In this document: piece by piece, positions 53,637 through 62,703 of the stretch | Position numbering within the stretch: the first letter of the stretch is position 1 | How the letters are laid out: every line of letters begins with the position of its first letter | DNA from: DATLXU01 sp035575515 | Lineage (GTDB): Bacteria > Acidobacteriota > Blastocatellia > UBA7656 | DNA length: 64,000 nucleotides | Reading direction: 5' to 3' | Assembly: GCA_035575515.1 (NCBI GenBank) | Contig: DATLXU010000068.1 | Span: 3,723-67,722, forward strand | Made by a program: the position numbers and the translations under genes | The notes under the pieces: model-generated | What the model was told of the DNA's origin: nothing | The model's database searches: none | Seen by the model: only the letters and a program-made list of their open reading frames with translations

Positions 53637-54872
53637 ATGTGTAGGATTACTCTCTATTTGATGATGCTGGCGCTCGCGGCCTTATCGAGTTCGCTCGCGT
53701 GGGCGCAACAACGATCTGCTTCTGCCGATGGTTTTTACCGTGCGGCGGCTCAGGCCGAACAGGCTCGCAACGCGAATCGAATCGAGGAAGCGATTGGGCT
53801 TTACCGAAAAGCGGTCTCTTTGCGACCTCGATGGGCCGAAGGGTGGTGGTATCTAGGGACGCTCCTGTACGATCAAGACGCCTTCGCAGATGCGGCTGCC
53901 GCGCTCGGCAAGGCGACGGCCCTCAGCCCCGGGTTCGGAACTGCGTGGGTGATGCTGGGGCTGTGCGAGTTCAAGCTTCACCGTTACGATGATGCACTCA
54001 AGCACATCCAACAAGGGCGACGGTTGGGCACAAACGATGATCCGCAATTCAGGCAGGTGATGTTTTATCACGAAGCCATTTTGCTTCTCGGCAAAAGCGA
54101 GTTCGAGCGCGCACAAGAAACGCTCGATCAGATGAGCCGCGACGGGATCGAGAACCAAGATGTCATCATTGCGCTTGGGCTTTCCATTCTTCGCATTCGC
54201 TTTTCGGAATTGCTCGCCGGAGATTCTGCGCGGCGCGAACTGGCCCGCCGCGCTGGTTGGGCGGAACACCTTGCGGCTCAGAAGAAGTTCGATCAGGCGC
54301 TCAGTGAATATAATAAGCTTGCGACCGATTTTCCGAAGACCCCGAACGTTCATTACGCTTATGGGCGTTTCCTGCTCACAATCAATGAGGACGAGAAAGC
54401 AATCGAGGCATTCAAGCGCGAAATCGAAAATGACCCGAAGCACTTGATGTCACATTTAAGAATTGCCGACACCAAGCTCAGGCTCAAAGATGCTGCAGGC
54501 GGATTGCCTTATGCCGAAGAGGCCGTGAGGCTCCGCCCGCAATTGCCGCTCGGCCATTACCTGCTGGGATTGCTGCTTCTGGAAACTGGGCAGACGGCGC
54601 GGGCGATCACCGAACTGGAAATAGCGCGGCGATTGATGCCCGATGAACCTAAGATTCATTTCGCGCTGGGACGCGCTTACCAGCTTGCCAATCGCAAGCA
54701 GGAAGCCGCAGCGGCTCGCGCGACCTTCGCGCGCCTGACCAAACAGGCTGAGGAAGCTGGAAAGAAGCCCGAAGCTAATCAGGAGATACAATCGCCTTCG
54801 ACAGGCTCTTCCGGGCAAGCGCAATCTGGCCGTTCCGGTGTAGCGGCCAAAGGCACAAAGCGAAAACATTAA
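53637..54872 (+). CDS. secreted TPR protein, possible SusD substitute (2)
   Basis: 411 residues. Signal peptide about 1-24 (MMLALAALSSSLAWAQQ). TPR repeats run from about 30 to 370 (RIEEAIGLYRKAVSLRPRWA, FADAAAALGKATALSPGFG, DEKAIEAFKREIENDPKH, TARAITELEIARRLMPDEPK), with a Ser/Gly/Lys-rich tail. It follows the first TPR gene after 15 bp. Architecture and position match its neighbour, though the two are not close in sequence. Likely a periplasmic or outer-membrane-associated adaptor for the glucan system; no catalytic motif is present. Confidence 0.85.
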   Translation: MCRITLYLMMLALAALSSSLAWAQQRSASADGFYRAAAQAEQARNANRIEEAIGLYRKAVSLRPRWAEGWWYLGTLLYDQDAFADAAAALGKATALSPGFGTAWVMLGLCEFKLHRYDDALKHIQQGRRLGTNDDPQFRQVMFYHEAILLLGKSEFERAQETLDQMSRDGIENQDVIIALGLSILRIRFSELLAGDSARRELARRAGWAEHLAAQKKFDQALSEYNKLATDFPKTPNVHYAYGRFLLTINEDEKAIEAFKREIENDPKHLMSHLRIADTKLRLKDAAGGLPYAEEAVRLRPQLPLGHYLLGLLLLETGQTARAITELEIARRLMPDEPKIHFALGRAYQLANRKQEAAAARATFARLTKQAEEAGKKPEANQEIQSPSTGSSGQAQSGRSGVAAKGTKRKH

Positions 54873-54930
54873 GGGAGATGGCACTGTCACAAGGCGACGA
54901 GGAATCGCAAGCTGATGAAAAGGGTTGGCG

Positions 54931-57174
54931 ATGAACAGGAATCTACGCGCCGAAGCGAGAACATGTCTTTCAAGGAAAAAAGCGATGGGCTGCGTGACCG
55001 TGCAGAGATTGGCGCGCACTATTCTTGTTATGCTCGCGATGCTCGCGCCCGGCACGTGTTTGGCCCAGTTGGAATATGATCGCCACGTCGCTTTTGATAA
55101 CAGCCTTACGGACAAGTCATATTATTACAGTCAAGGGTCGTTTGTTTCCCCGAGCGAGCTGGAACTTGCGGATGGAAAATTCCCGATTGAAGATACAGAT
55201 TTCGCAAGCCCGCCGAACTCGCTCCGCCTCAAATGGCGATCCCGGAGCGGCGGCGACTGGCGGATTACTCTGAGTTTTAGAAAGCATTACCGAAACGTAG
55301 ATTTTTCGGGCGGCGTGTTGTCTTTCTGGTGCTATTCTGACGCAGAACTTGCTGCCGACGAATCGCCGCTCATCTATCTGCTCGACGCAAACGGCGAAGG
55401 CACGCCTTCGATTCGGCTCATCGGCTCGCTCGACCGTGTTCCGGCTCGAAAGTGGGTGCGGATTCGATTGCCTTTCGATTCGTTCGTCGGACTCTATAAG
55501 TCAACGAGCGAACCGCGCTTTGACCCGCGCCGCCTTGCCAGTTTGACGATTGTTCAGGGCTTGGACGACGGCAAAGCGCACACTCTCTACCTTGATGATG
55601 TCAGAGTCGGCGACGCCGCGCCGAACGATAGCAAGGCGCCCGCCGCGCCGACAGGCCTGAGTGCCAAAGGCTATGACCGCCACATTGATTTGATCTGGCA
55701 GCGAAACAACGAGAGCGACCTGCTGCATTACAAAATCTACCGCTCTTTTGACGGCAAGTCATACGCGCCCGTCGGCATACAGAGAGGAAGCATCACCCGC
55801 TACGCGGATTTCATCGGCGCAAGCGGCAAGCGAGCGTTCTACAAAATCAGCGCGGTGGACGCGAGCGACAACGAATCGCCGCTTTCCGCCGAAGCGCAAG
55901 CCGCCACGCGCGCGATGACTGATGAAGAGCTTCTCACGATGGTTCAAGAGGCCTGTTTCAGATACTACTGGGATGGCGCACATCCGATTGCGGGCATGGC
56001 GATTGAGATACTTCCGGGCGACGAAAACCTTGTTGCGCTCGGGGCGTCGGGCTTCGGCATCACGTCGCTTGTCGTCGCGGTGGACAGGGGATTCATTACG
56101 CGCGAGCAGGGAGTCGAGCGTATGCTGAAGATCGTGCGCTTTCTCGCTCGCGCAGACCGCTTCCACGGCGTGTGGCCCCATTTCCTCGATGGCAGAACCG
56201 GGAGGGTGAATCCTTACTTCGGCAAATACGACGACGGCGGAGACCTGGTCGAAACGGCATTTATCATGCAGGGACTTCTTGCCGCGCGGCAGTACTTCAA
56301 CCGCGACACCCAAGAAGAGCGCGAGATACGCGATACGATAACCGGCTTCTGGAAATCGGTTGAATGGGACTGGTATCGCAAATCGCCCACGAGCGATTTT
56401 CTATACTGGCACTGGTCGCCAAATCATGGCTTTCACATCAGCCATCCGCTCGTCGGGTGGAACGAGACGATGATCGTGTACCTGCTCGCCATCGCTTCGC
56501 CGACTCACCCGGTTCCGGCGAGCATGTACTACACAGGATGGGCCGGGCAGTCTGATTTAGCTATCCGCTATCGCCGCGCGTGGAGCAGAACGACGCAAGG
56601 GGATCACTACGTCAACGGGAACACATATTACGGTATCAGGCTGGATGTTGGGCCGGTGAGCGAACTCTTCTTCACGCACTTCTCGTTTATGGGATTCGAC
56701 CCGCGCAACAAGAAAGACCGCTACACCAACTATTTCAAGAACAACCGCAATATGGCGCTGATTCATCATGCGTATAGCATCGAGAATCCCCGCAAACATG
56801 TGGGTTATGGGGACGACACGTGGGGCCGCTCGGCAGGCGTCAATGCGGGCGGGGGCCGCCCTCTCCCGCGCGACGATAACGGCACGATCACCGTGCACGC
56901 GGCACTGGCCTCATTCCCATACACCCCCGAAGAGTCTATGAAGGCTCTAAAGCATTTTTATCGCGATCTTGGCAGCAAGCTGTGGGGCATATACGGCTTC
57001 CGTGACGGGTTCAATCTCACAGAGAACTGGTTCGAAGATGTCAACATGGGACTCAATCAAGGCCCCATCGTGACTATGATCGAAAACTATAGATCGGGAC
57101 TCATATGGAAGCTTTTCATGTCGAACCCGGAAATCGAACCGGCGCTGAAAGCCATCGGATTTACGAAGGATTGA
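54931..57174 (+). CDS. secreted GH144-like glucanase with N-terminal sugar-binding and FN3 domains
   Basis: About 747 residues from ATG at 54931 (AGGG upstream); ATG at 54985, behind AAGGA, gives a shorter, more typical signal peptide (ILVMLAMLAPGTCLAQ) and may be the real start. Domains: a jelly-roll, carbohydrate-binding-like module (about 30-225), a fibronectin type III domain (about 232-325), and a PF10091 glucoamylase-type (GH144) catalytic domain (about 330-745). Family text includes GASGFGITSLVVAVDRGFI, WPHFLDG, DDGGDLVETAFIMQGLLAAR, WHWSPNHGF and GWNETMIVYLLAIASPTHP. Characterised GH144 enzymes attack beta-1,2-glucan, so sophorooligosaccharide release is the best guess. Clustered with a GH3 beta-glucosidase and a second GH144 enzyme. 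Confidence 0.9.
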   Translation: MNRNLRAEARTCLSRKKAMGCVTVQRLARTILVMLAMLAPGTCLAQLEYDRHVAFDNSLTDKSYYYSQGSFVSPSELELADGKFPIEDTDFASPPNSLRLKWRSRSGGDWRITLSFRKHYRNVDFSGGVLSFWCYSDAELAADESPLIYLLDANGEGTPSIRLIGSLDRVPARKWVRIRLPFDSFVGLYKSTSEPRFDPRRLASLTIVQGLDDGKAHTLYLDDVRVGDAAPNDSKAPAAPTGLSAKGYDRHIDLIWQRNNESDLLHYKIYRSFDGKSYAPVGIQRGSITRYADFIGASGKRAFYKISAVDASDNESPLSAEAQAATRAMTDEELLTMVQEACFRYYWDGAHPIAGMAIEILPGDENLVALGASGFGITSLVVAVDRGFITREQGVERMLKIVRFLARADRFHGVWPHFLDGRTGRVNPYFGKYDDGGDLVETAFIMQGLLAARQYFNRDTQEEREIRDTITGFWKSVEWDWYRKSPTSDFLYWHWSPNHGFHISHPLVGWNETMIVYLLAIASPTHPVPASMYYTGWAGQSDLAIRYRRAWSRTTQGDHYVNGNTYYGIRLDVGPVSELFFTHFSFMGFDPRNKKDRYTNYFKNNRNMALIHHAYSIENPRKHVGYGDDTWGRSAGVNAGGGRPLPRDDNGTITVHAALASFPYTPEESMKALKHFYRDLGSKLWGIYGFRDGFNLTENWFEDVNMGLNQGPIVTMIENYRSGLIWKLFMSNPEIEPALKAIGFTKD

Positions 57175-57280
57175 ATGCGATGATTGCGCAGCCGCTTGAT
57201 ACCCGGCTCGGTTTGATAAACAGAATGCAAACCAACCAGTAATTGAAATGCCCACAACATTCTCATAAGGAGTGAAAGGG

Positions 57281-59548
57281 ATGCGCTTCGCAGAAACCAT
57301 GAGTCAGTTTCGTATTGTTTTGGCCGGCAAATTGAGCATCAAACTAACGGCCCTGTTACTGGTTATTCTGCCCATTGCTTCAACGATGCCAGCCATCGCA
57401 CAGTCGCCGCGCAACGAGATTGAAAAGAAGATCGATACGTTGCTTGCGCAGATGACGCTTGAAGAAAAACTCGGACAGCTTCAACAGCTCGACGGCGAGG
57501 CCAACGGCAATTATCGCCCTGAGCACGTCGAGATGGTTCGCAAAGGGCAGCTTGGCTCGACTCTCAATGTGCGCGGCGCAAAGCGCGTGAACGAGCTTCA
57601 GCGCATAGCCGTCGAGCAGTCGCGCTTGAGGATTCCTCTCCTGTTCGGCTTCGACGTGATTCACGGCTACCGGACGATATTTCCCGTCCCCTTAGGCGAA
57701 GCGGCGAGTTGGGACCCTGCGGCAGTCGAGCGCGCGGCCTCTGTTGCGGCGGCGGAAGCCGCTGCTGCCGGAGTCAAATGGACGTTTGCGCCGATGGTCG
57801 ACATCGCGCGCGACCCTCGCTGGGGCCGCATAGTCGAAGGCGCGGGCGAAGATACGTATCTTGGTTCGGTGATGGCTCGCGCTCGCGTGCGCGGGTTTCA
57901 AGGCTCGGATTACAGCGCGCCCGACCGCGTCCTTGCGTGCGCCAAGCACTGGGTCGGTTACGGCGCAGCGGAAGCCGGGCGCGATTACAACACGACAGAT
58001 ATTTCTGAATGGACGCTGCGCGAAGTTTATTTTCCGCCTTTCAAAGCCGCGCTTGACGCGGGCGTTGGAACTTTCATGAGCGCGTTCAACGACCTCAACG
58101 GTGTTCCCGCTTCGGCAAATCCGTTCACGCTCACAAAAGTTTTGCGCGACGAATGGAAGTTCGATGGATTCGTCGTGAGCGATTATGAATCGGTCAGAGA
58201 GACAATCAATCACGGTCTTGCTGCGAATGAATCGGAAGCTGCGCGGCTCGCCGTCACAGCGGGCGTTGACATGGAGATGGTCAGCCGACTTTATAACAAA
58301 CGCCTTCCGCAACTCGTCAAAGAAGGCCGCGTGCCGATGGCTGTGATTGATGAAGCCGTGCGGCGAATACTCAGAATAAAATTTCGGCTCGGATTGTTTG
58401 AGCATCCTTACGCGGATGAATCGCGCGAGCAGGCTGTGATTATGAGCCGCGAGAATCTTCAGGCAGCGCGCGAGGTCGCAGCGCGCTCGATTGTTTTGCT
58501 CAAAAATGAGCGCGACACTCTGCCGCTTGATAAGAACATAAAATCAATCGCGGTGATTGGCCCGCTCGCCGATAGCCAGCAGGATATGATCGGCTCGTGG
58601 TCGGGCGACGGCAGGAAAGAAGACGCAGTGACGCTGCTTGAAGGCATTCGCGCGAAAGCCTCTCCGACGACGAAGATAATTTATGCAAGAGGCTGCGATG
58701 TTGCGGGCGATTCAACCGAAGAATTCAACGAGGCCGTTCGCGCGGCGCGGCAGTCTGATGTTGCGATACTTGCGGTCGGCGAATCGGCTGATATGAGCGG
58801 CGAAGCGTCGTCGCGCGCTTCATTGGATTTGCCGGGCCGACAGCTCGATTTGGCGAAAGCAGTAATTGCGACGGGCAAGCCCGTAGTCGTCGTGTTGATG
58901 AACGGGCGACCGCTGACGATTAATTGGATTGCAGAGAACGCGCCCGCGATTCTCGAAACATGGTTTGCGGGCACGCAAGCGGGCAACGCGATTGCTGATG
59001 TGCTGTTCGGCGATGTGAATCCCGGAGGCAAATTGCCCGTGACATTTCCGCGCGCCGTCGGGCAGGTTCCGATTTATTACAACCACAAAAACACCGGTCG
59101 CCCTCCCGACCCGAACAACAAATACACGTCGAAGTATCTCGACGTGCCCGTCACACCGCTTTACCCGTTCGGCTACGGATTGAGCTACACGACTTTCAAA
59201 ATATCGAATCTGCAACTGAGCGCCGCGCGGATTCCGGCAAACGGAAAGCTTACAGTGAGCGTTGAGATTGAAAACACGGGCAAGCGCGCGGGCGATGAAG
59301 TCGTGCAGCTTTATATTCGAGATATGGCGGCGAGCCGCACGCGGCCAGTGAAAGAGCTTCGAGGATTCGAGCGCGTCACGCTTCGCGCGGGCGAGCGCCG
59401 CCGCGTGAGCTTTCAGCTTACGCCGGAGCATCTCGGATTTTATAATCGCGATATGCGATTCGTAGTCGAGCCGGGCGAGTTCATGGTCTATGTCGGGCCG
59501 AACTCTGTTGAGGGACTTGGAGCCAGTTTTGAGGTGATCGAGAACTAG
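57281..59548 (+). CDS. bglX: GH3 beta-glucosidase (BglX-like), periplasmic
   Basis: 755 residues from ATG at 57281 (AAGGAG eight bases upstream; GTG at 57272 overlaps that site). Signal peptide about 1-42. The TIM barrel (about 45-390) carries VKWTFAPMVDIARDPRWGRIVEGAGED and the nucleophile D301 in GFVVSDYES; the alpha/beta sandwich (about 400-610) and fibronectin-III-like end (about 650-745) complete the BglX layout. Hydrolyses beta-glucosidic bonds at non-reducing ends and should turn sophorose-type oligomers into glucose. It lies between the two GH144-like genes; the pairing of GH144 with GH3 sophorohydrolases is a known pattern in beta-1,2-glucan loci. Confidence 0.93.
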   Translation: MRFAETMSQFRIVLAGKLSIKLTALLLVILPIASTMPAIAQSPRNEIEKKIDTLLAQMTLEEKLGQLQQLDGEANGNYRPEHVEMVRKGQLGSTLNVRGAKRVNELQRIAVEQSRLRIPLLFGFDVIHGYRTIFPVPLGEAASWDPAAVERAASVAAAEAAAAGVKWTFAPMVDIARDPRWGRIVEGAGEDTYLGSVMARARVRGFQGSDYSAPDRVLACAKHWVGYGAAEAGRDYNTTDISEWTLREVYFPPFKAALDAGVGTFMSAFNDLNGVPASANPFTLTKVLRDEWKFDGFVVSDYESVRETINHGLAANESEAARLAVTAGVDMEMVSRLYNKRLPQLVKEGRVPMAVIDEAVRRILRIKFRLGLFEHPYADESREQAVIMSRENLQAAREVAARSIVLLKNERDTLPLDKNIKSIAVIGPLADSQQDMIGSWSGDGRKEDAVTLLEGIRAKASPTTKIIYARGCDVAGDSTEEFNEAVRAARQSDVAILAVGESADMSGEASSRASLDLPGRQLDLAKAVIATGKPVVVVLMNGRPLTINWIAENAPAILETWFAGTQAGNAIADVLFGDVNPGGKLPVTFPRAVGQVPIYYNHKNTGRPPDPNNKYTSKYLDVPVTPLYPFGYGLSYTTFKISNLQLSAARIPANGKLTVSVEIENTGKRAGDEVVQLYIRDMAASRTRPVKELRGFERVTLRAGERRRVSFQLTPEHLGFYNRDMRFVVEPGEFMVYVGPNSVEGLGASFEVIEN

Positions 59549-59561
59549 GTTTCGTTTGGCG

Positions 59562-60977
59562 ATGATCAGTTTAATTCTGCGTCTCTGCGATTCTGCGGCC
59601 TCTCCGCGCGAACCTGGTCTCACGCGGAGGCGCAGAGGCGCAAAGATTCGCAGAGTTAAGTCCGCGGCCTGCGTCGTTATTTGTAGCTTTTTATTAATTG
59701 AGAACAGCGCAACAAATACCGCTGCGCGCTCGGCTGCGCGCGTTCGATCATCGCATCACAGATTCTCATCGCGCGATGAAGCGTTTCTCGAAGATTTATC
59801 GCGTCGCTCGTTTCAATACTTCCTGGAACAATCGAATCCAAACACGGGGCTTGTGCTTGACCGCGCAAGAGCGGACGGCTCCATGCACGATGAGGAGCAT
59901 CGCAACGTGGCAAGCATCGCGGCGACGGGCTTCGGTCTGACCGCTTTGTGCATAGCAGCGGAGCGAAGATGGATTGATCCGAAGCGGGCGCGCGAGAGAG
60001 TCCGCACGACTCTGAAATTTTTTGCCGAGCGCGCCCCGCGCGAGCGCGGTTGGTTTTATCACTGGATGGACGCCAGAGACGGCAAGCGCATGTGGAACAG
60101 CGAACTCTCATCAATTGACACGACGCTGCTTCTCGGCGGCGTGCTGACCGCAAGAGGGTATTTTCGTGGTGATGTCGAAATCGTGCGGCTCGCTACGCTG
60201 ATTTACGAGCGGATTGATTTTCAATGGATGCTCAACGGCCACCCGACGCTCCTGTCGCACGGCTGGCGGCCTGAGAGTGGCTTTATTCCAAACCGGTGGG
60301 ACAACTACAGCGAGCAGACCCTTGCTTACCTGCTGGCAATTGGCTCGCCCACTCACCCGATAACGCCGCGCTCGTGGTACGCGTGGGAGCGCGATTGGGT
60401 GAGCTACGCCGGATTCAAATACATCGCGAGCGCAAAGCCCTTGTTCATTCACCAGTACTCGCACGCGTGGGTTGATTATCGCAACCGCCGCGAATCGCGC
60501 CCGCCGCACGTCGACTATTTCATCAACTCAGTGAAAGCCACGCGCGCGCATAGAGCTTTCTGCGTTGATTTATCGAAAGAGTTTCCCGGTTATTCAGAAA
60601 ATATCTGGGGCATCACGGCATCCGACAGCGCGCGTGGCTACGTCGCGTGGGGAGGCCCGCCGCGCGACCCCGCGATTGACGGCACTGTTGTCCCGTGCGC
60701 GGCGGGCGGCTCGCTGATGTTTACGCCGGATATTTGTTTGGCTGCGCTTCGAGCGATGAAAGAAAAATACGGCAATAAAATTTATGGCCGCTATGGATTT
60801 GCTGACGCGTTTAACCCGAACACCGGCTGGGTTGATTCTGATGTGATAGGCATTGACGTTGGCATCACGCTGCTTTCTGCAGAGAACGCGCGAACCGGAA
60901 ACGTGTGGCGCTGGTTCATGCGCAACGCGGAGATTAATCGCGCGATGCGACTGGTCGGATTGAAGCGAACGAAATAA
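59562..60977 (+). CDS. secreted GH144-like glucanase, single-domain, with unusual 5' end
   Basis: About 471 residues from ATG at 59562. The catalytic domain fills residues about 55-470 and matches its larger neighbour in layout (FLEDLSRRSFQYFLEQSNP, VASIAATGFGLTALCIAAER, GWFYHWMD, DTTLLLGGVLTARGYF, GFIPNRWDNYSEQTLAYLLA). It lacks the binding module and FN3 domain. A signal-peptide-like stretch (SAACVVICSFLLIENSATN) begins near residue 38, but no ATG, GTG or TTG lies directly before it; the only start is 59562, and the intervening 37 codons translate an inverted repeat (59583-59655). Either translation begins early and the leader is tolerated, or a rare start is used. Starts 13 bp after the GH3 stop. 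Confidence 0.85.
   Translation: MISLILRLCDSAASPREPGLTRRRRGAKIRRVKSAACVVICSFLLIENSATNTAARSAARVRSSHHRFSSRDEAFLEDLSRRSFQYFLEQSNPNTGLVLDRARADGSMHDEEHRNVASIAATGFGLTALCIAAERRWIDPKRARERVRTTLKFFAERAPRERGWFYHWMDARDGKRMWNSELSSIDTTLLLGGVLTARGYFRGDVEIVRLATLIYERIDFQWMLNGHPTLLSHGWRPESGFIPNRWDNYSEQTLAYLLAIGSPTHPITPRSWYAWERDWVSYAGFKYIASAKPLFIHQYSHAWVDYRNRRESRPPHVDYFINSVKATRAHRAFCVDLSKEFPGYSENIWGITASDSARGYVAWGGPPRDPAIDGTVVPCAAGGSLMFTPDICLAALRAMKEKYGNKIYGRYGFADAFNPNTGWVDSDVIGIDVGITLLSAENARTGNVWRWFMRNAEINRAMRLVGLKRTK
59583..59655. repeat. inverted repeat, CTCTGCGA type, inside the 5' end of a coding region
   Basis: Left arm 59583-59608 (CTCTGCGATTCTGCGG...CCGCG) faces right arm 59623-59655 (CGCGGAGGCGCAGAGG...CGCAGAG), imperfect with small gaps. 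Same style as the junction repeats elsewhere but overlapping the N-terminal codons of the second GH144-like gene. Confidence 0.65.
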
Positions 60978-61114
60978 ATGGCGCTCGTCTCGCTGCTCAC
61001 AGCGCGCAAGACCGTTGCGTTGACTTTTGAAGGCACGCTTGTTAGCCTCAAATTTAAGAAAGCGAGCCTCTCATTTATGGAGCGACATTCTTAACCGGCG
61101 GGCAAGGGAATTCG

Positions 61115-62596
61115 ATGGGCCTCAATCACAAAGTCATATTTGGCATGAAGCTGCGGCAGTTCCGCGAGCAGGCCGGATTGTCGCTCACAGACCTCGGCGC
61201 GCGCACGGGACTTTCGACTTCTTACCTGACCGAAATCGAGCACGGCAAAAAATACCCTAAGGCAGAAAAGATTGCTCGCATCGCTGAAGTGCTTGGGCGC
61301 AACTACGATGATCTAGTTTCAATTCGGCTCAATGAAGAGCTTAGCCCGCTTTCGGAATTCTTAGCTTCGCCCGTGCTGCACAATTTCCCTTATCACCTGT
61401 TCGGCATATCGCCCGCGCAGGTCGTTGAACTCATAACGCGCCAGCCTGCGGAAGCGAGCGCGCTCGTCAACGCGCTCGTCGGCATAGCCGAGCAATACAA
61501 CATCGGCGTCGAGCACCTGTTTCGCTCTGCGCTCAGGTCTTATCAGGAGCTTCACGCGAATTACTTTCCTGAGATCGAACGCGCAGTGGATGACTTCGCG
61601 CGCGAGGCTGAAGTCAAATCCGATCCCACGCCCGCTTACAACGATCTCCGCTCAATAATCGAAAATCGTTTTGGCTATCGTCTGGATGACAGACGGCTGG
61701 CGAAGCATCCTAACCTGCAACGCTTCCGCTCGGTGCTGGTGACGAAGAAAAAAAGCGCGCCGCTGCTGTTGATGAACCCTGCGCTTACGGAGCTTCAAAA
61801 GAGATTCATCCTCGCACGCGAGATCGGTTATCAAGTTCTGGATTTGAAAGAGCGCGCGATGACCTCAGCGCCCGAACGCGTTGATTCGTTTGAGCAGGTG
61901 TTGAACGATTTCAAAGCGTCGTACTTCGCGGGGGCGCTTTTGATAAACCGTGAGCGGTTGCTTTCGGACATGAAAAAATTCTTCGCGCTCGAACGGTTCG
62001 ACCCTCACCGCTTCCGCGATTTTCTCGACCGCTATGAAGTCACGCCAGAAATTTTCATGTACCGCCTGACAGAAGTGCTGCCTGAATACTTTGGAATCAA
62101 GCTCCACTTTCTCAGGTTCAATCACGAGGGCGGCGAGTTCCGCCTAATGAAGCACCTGAATATGTCGCAGGTGTTGATACCGGGCGGGACGGGCGTGAAC
62201 GAGCATTACTGCCGCCGCTGGCTTGCCATCAGAATACTTCAGAAGTTAGAGCGTCAAAGCGCAAAGGGAAGTGTTGATGAACCGATTGTTGACGCTCAGC
62301 TATCTCGCTTCGTTGACAGCGACGCGCGGTATCTGTGCATAGCGATGGCCCGCCATCTCGCGCTCAATCCGCAGGCAACGTCATCCGTCTCATTAGGCTT
62401 TCGTTGCGACGCTGAGTTCGAGCGCGCCGCGCGATTTGCAAACGATCCTTCAATCGCGCGGCTCGACATTGACGGCACGTGCGAGCGATGCCGGTTGAGC
62501 GAATCGGAATGCAGCGAGCGCGTCGCGCCTGCGCGCCTGCTTGAGCTTGAGCGCGCGCGGCGCGAGATCGAGCGCGAGCTTGCCTTGCTCGGTTAA
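61115..62596 (+). CDS. ScfR-type (RamB/PrpC-like) XRE regulator with degenerate IrrE domain
   Basis: 493 residues. Residues about 10-70 form an XRE helix-turn-helix (LRQFREQAGLSLTDLGARTGLSTSYLTEIEHGK). A middle region resembles ImmA/IrrE (DUF955), but the HExxH motif has become AREIGYQ, so zinc is lost. The C-terminal DUF2083-like part (about 320-480) ends in CERCRLSESECSERVAPA. This layout defines short-chain fatty acyl-CoA regulators such as RamB and PrpR-like proteins controlling glyoxylate or methylcitrate genes. ATG at 61115 follows AAGGGA. It lies between the glucan enzymes and the ROK kinase; its targets may lie elsewhere. Confidence 0.85.
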   Translation: MGLNHKVIFGMKLRQFREQAGLSLTDLGARTGLSTSYLTEIEHGKKYPKAEKIARIAEVLGRNYDDLVSIRLNEELSPLSEFLASPVLHNFPYHLFGISPAQVVELITRQPAEASALVNALVGIAEQYNIGVEHLFRSALRSYQELHANYFPEIERAVDDFAREAEVKSDPTPAYNDLRSIIENRFGYRLDDRRLAKHPNLQRFRSVLVTKKKSAPLLLMNPALTELQKRFILAREIGYQVLDLKERAMTSAPERVDSFEQVLNDFKASYFAGALLINRERLLSDMKKFFALERFDPHRFRDFLDRYEVTPEIFMYRLTEVLPEYFGIKLHFLRFNHEGGEFRLMKHLNMSQVLIPGGTGVNEHYCRRWLAIRILQKLERQSAKGSVDEPIVDAQLSRFVDSDARYLCIAMARHLALNPQATSSVSLGFRCDAEFERAARFANDPSIARLDIDGTCERCRLSESECSERVAPARLLELERARREIERELALLG

Positions 62597-62664
62597 AAAT
62601 CTCAGTCAGCATCTAGTAAAGCGTCAAAGCTGAAATTCTATCGTCATCCCATTATTGCCCGCTG

Positions 62665-62692
62665 TTGCCTTCTCAGGTTTTTATGGTTTAAT
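62665..62692 (+). promoter_or_regulatory. candidate promoter of the ROK kinase gene
   Basis: TTGCCT (62665-62670), 16 bp, TTTAAT (62687-62692). Transcription would start near 62699, five bases before the ATG at 62704, where no ribosome-binding site is visible. This suggests a leaderless message. Confidence 0.35.
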
Positions 62693-62703
62693 CAACTGGC
62701 AAG

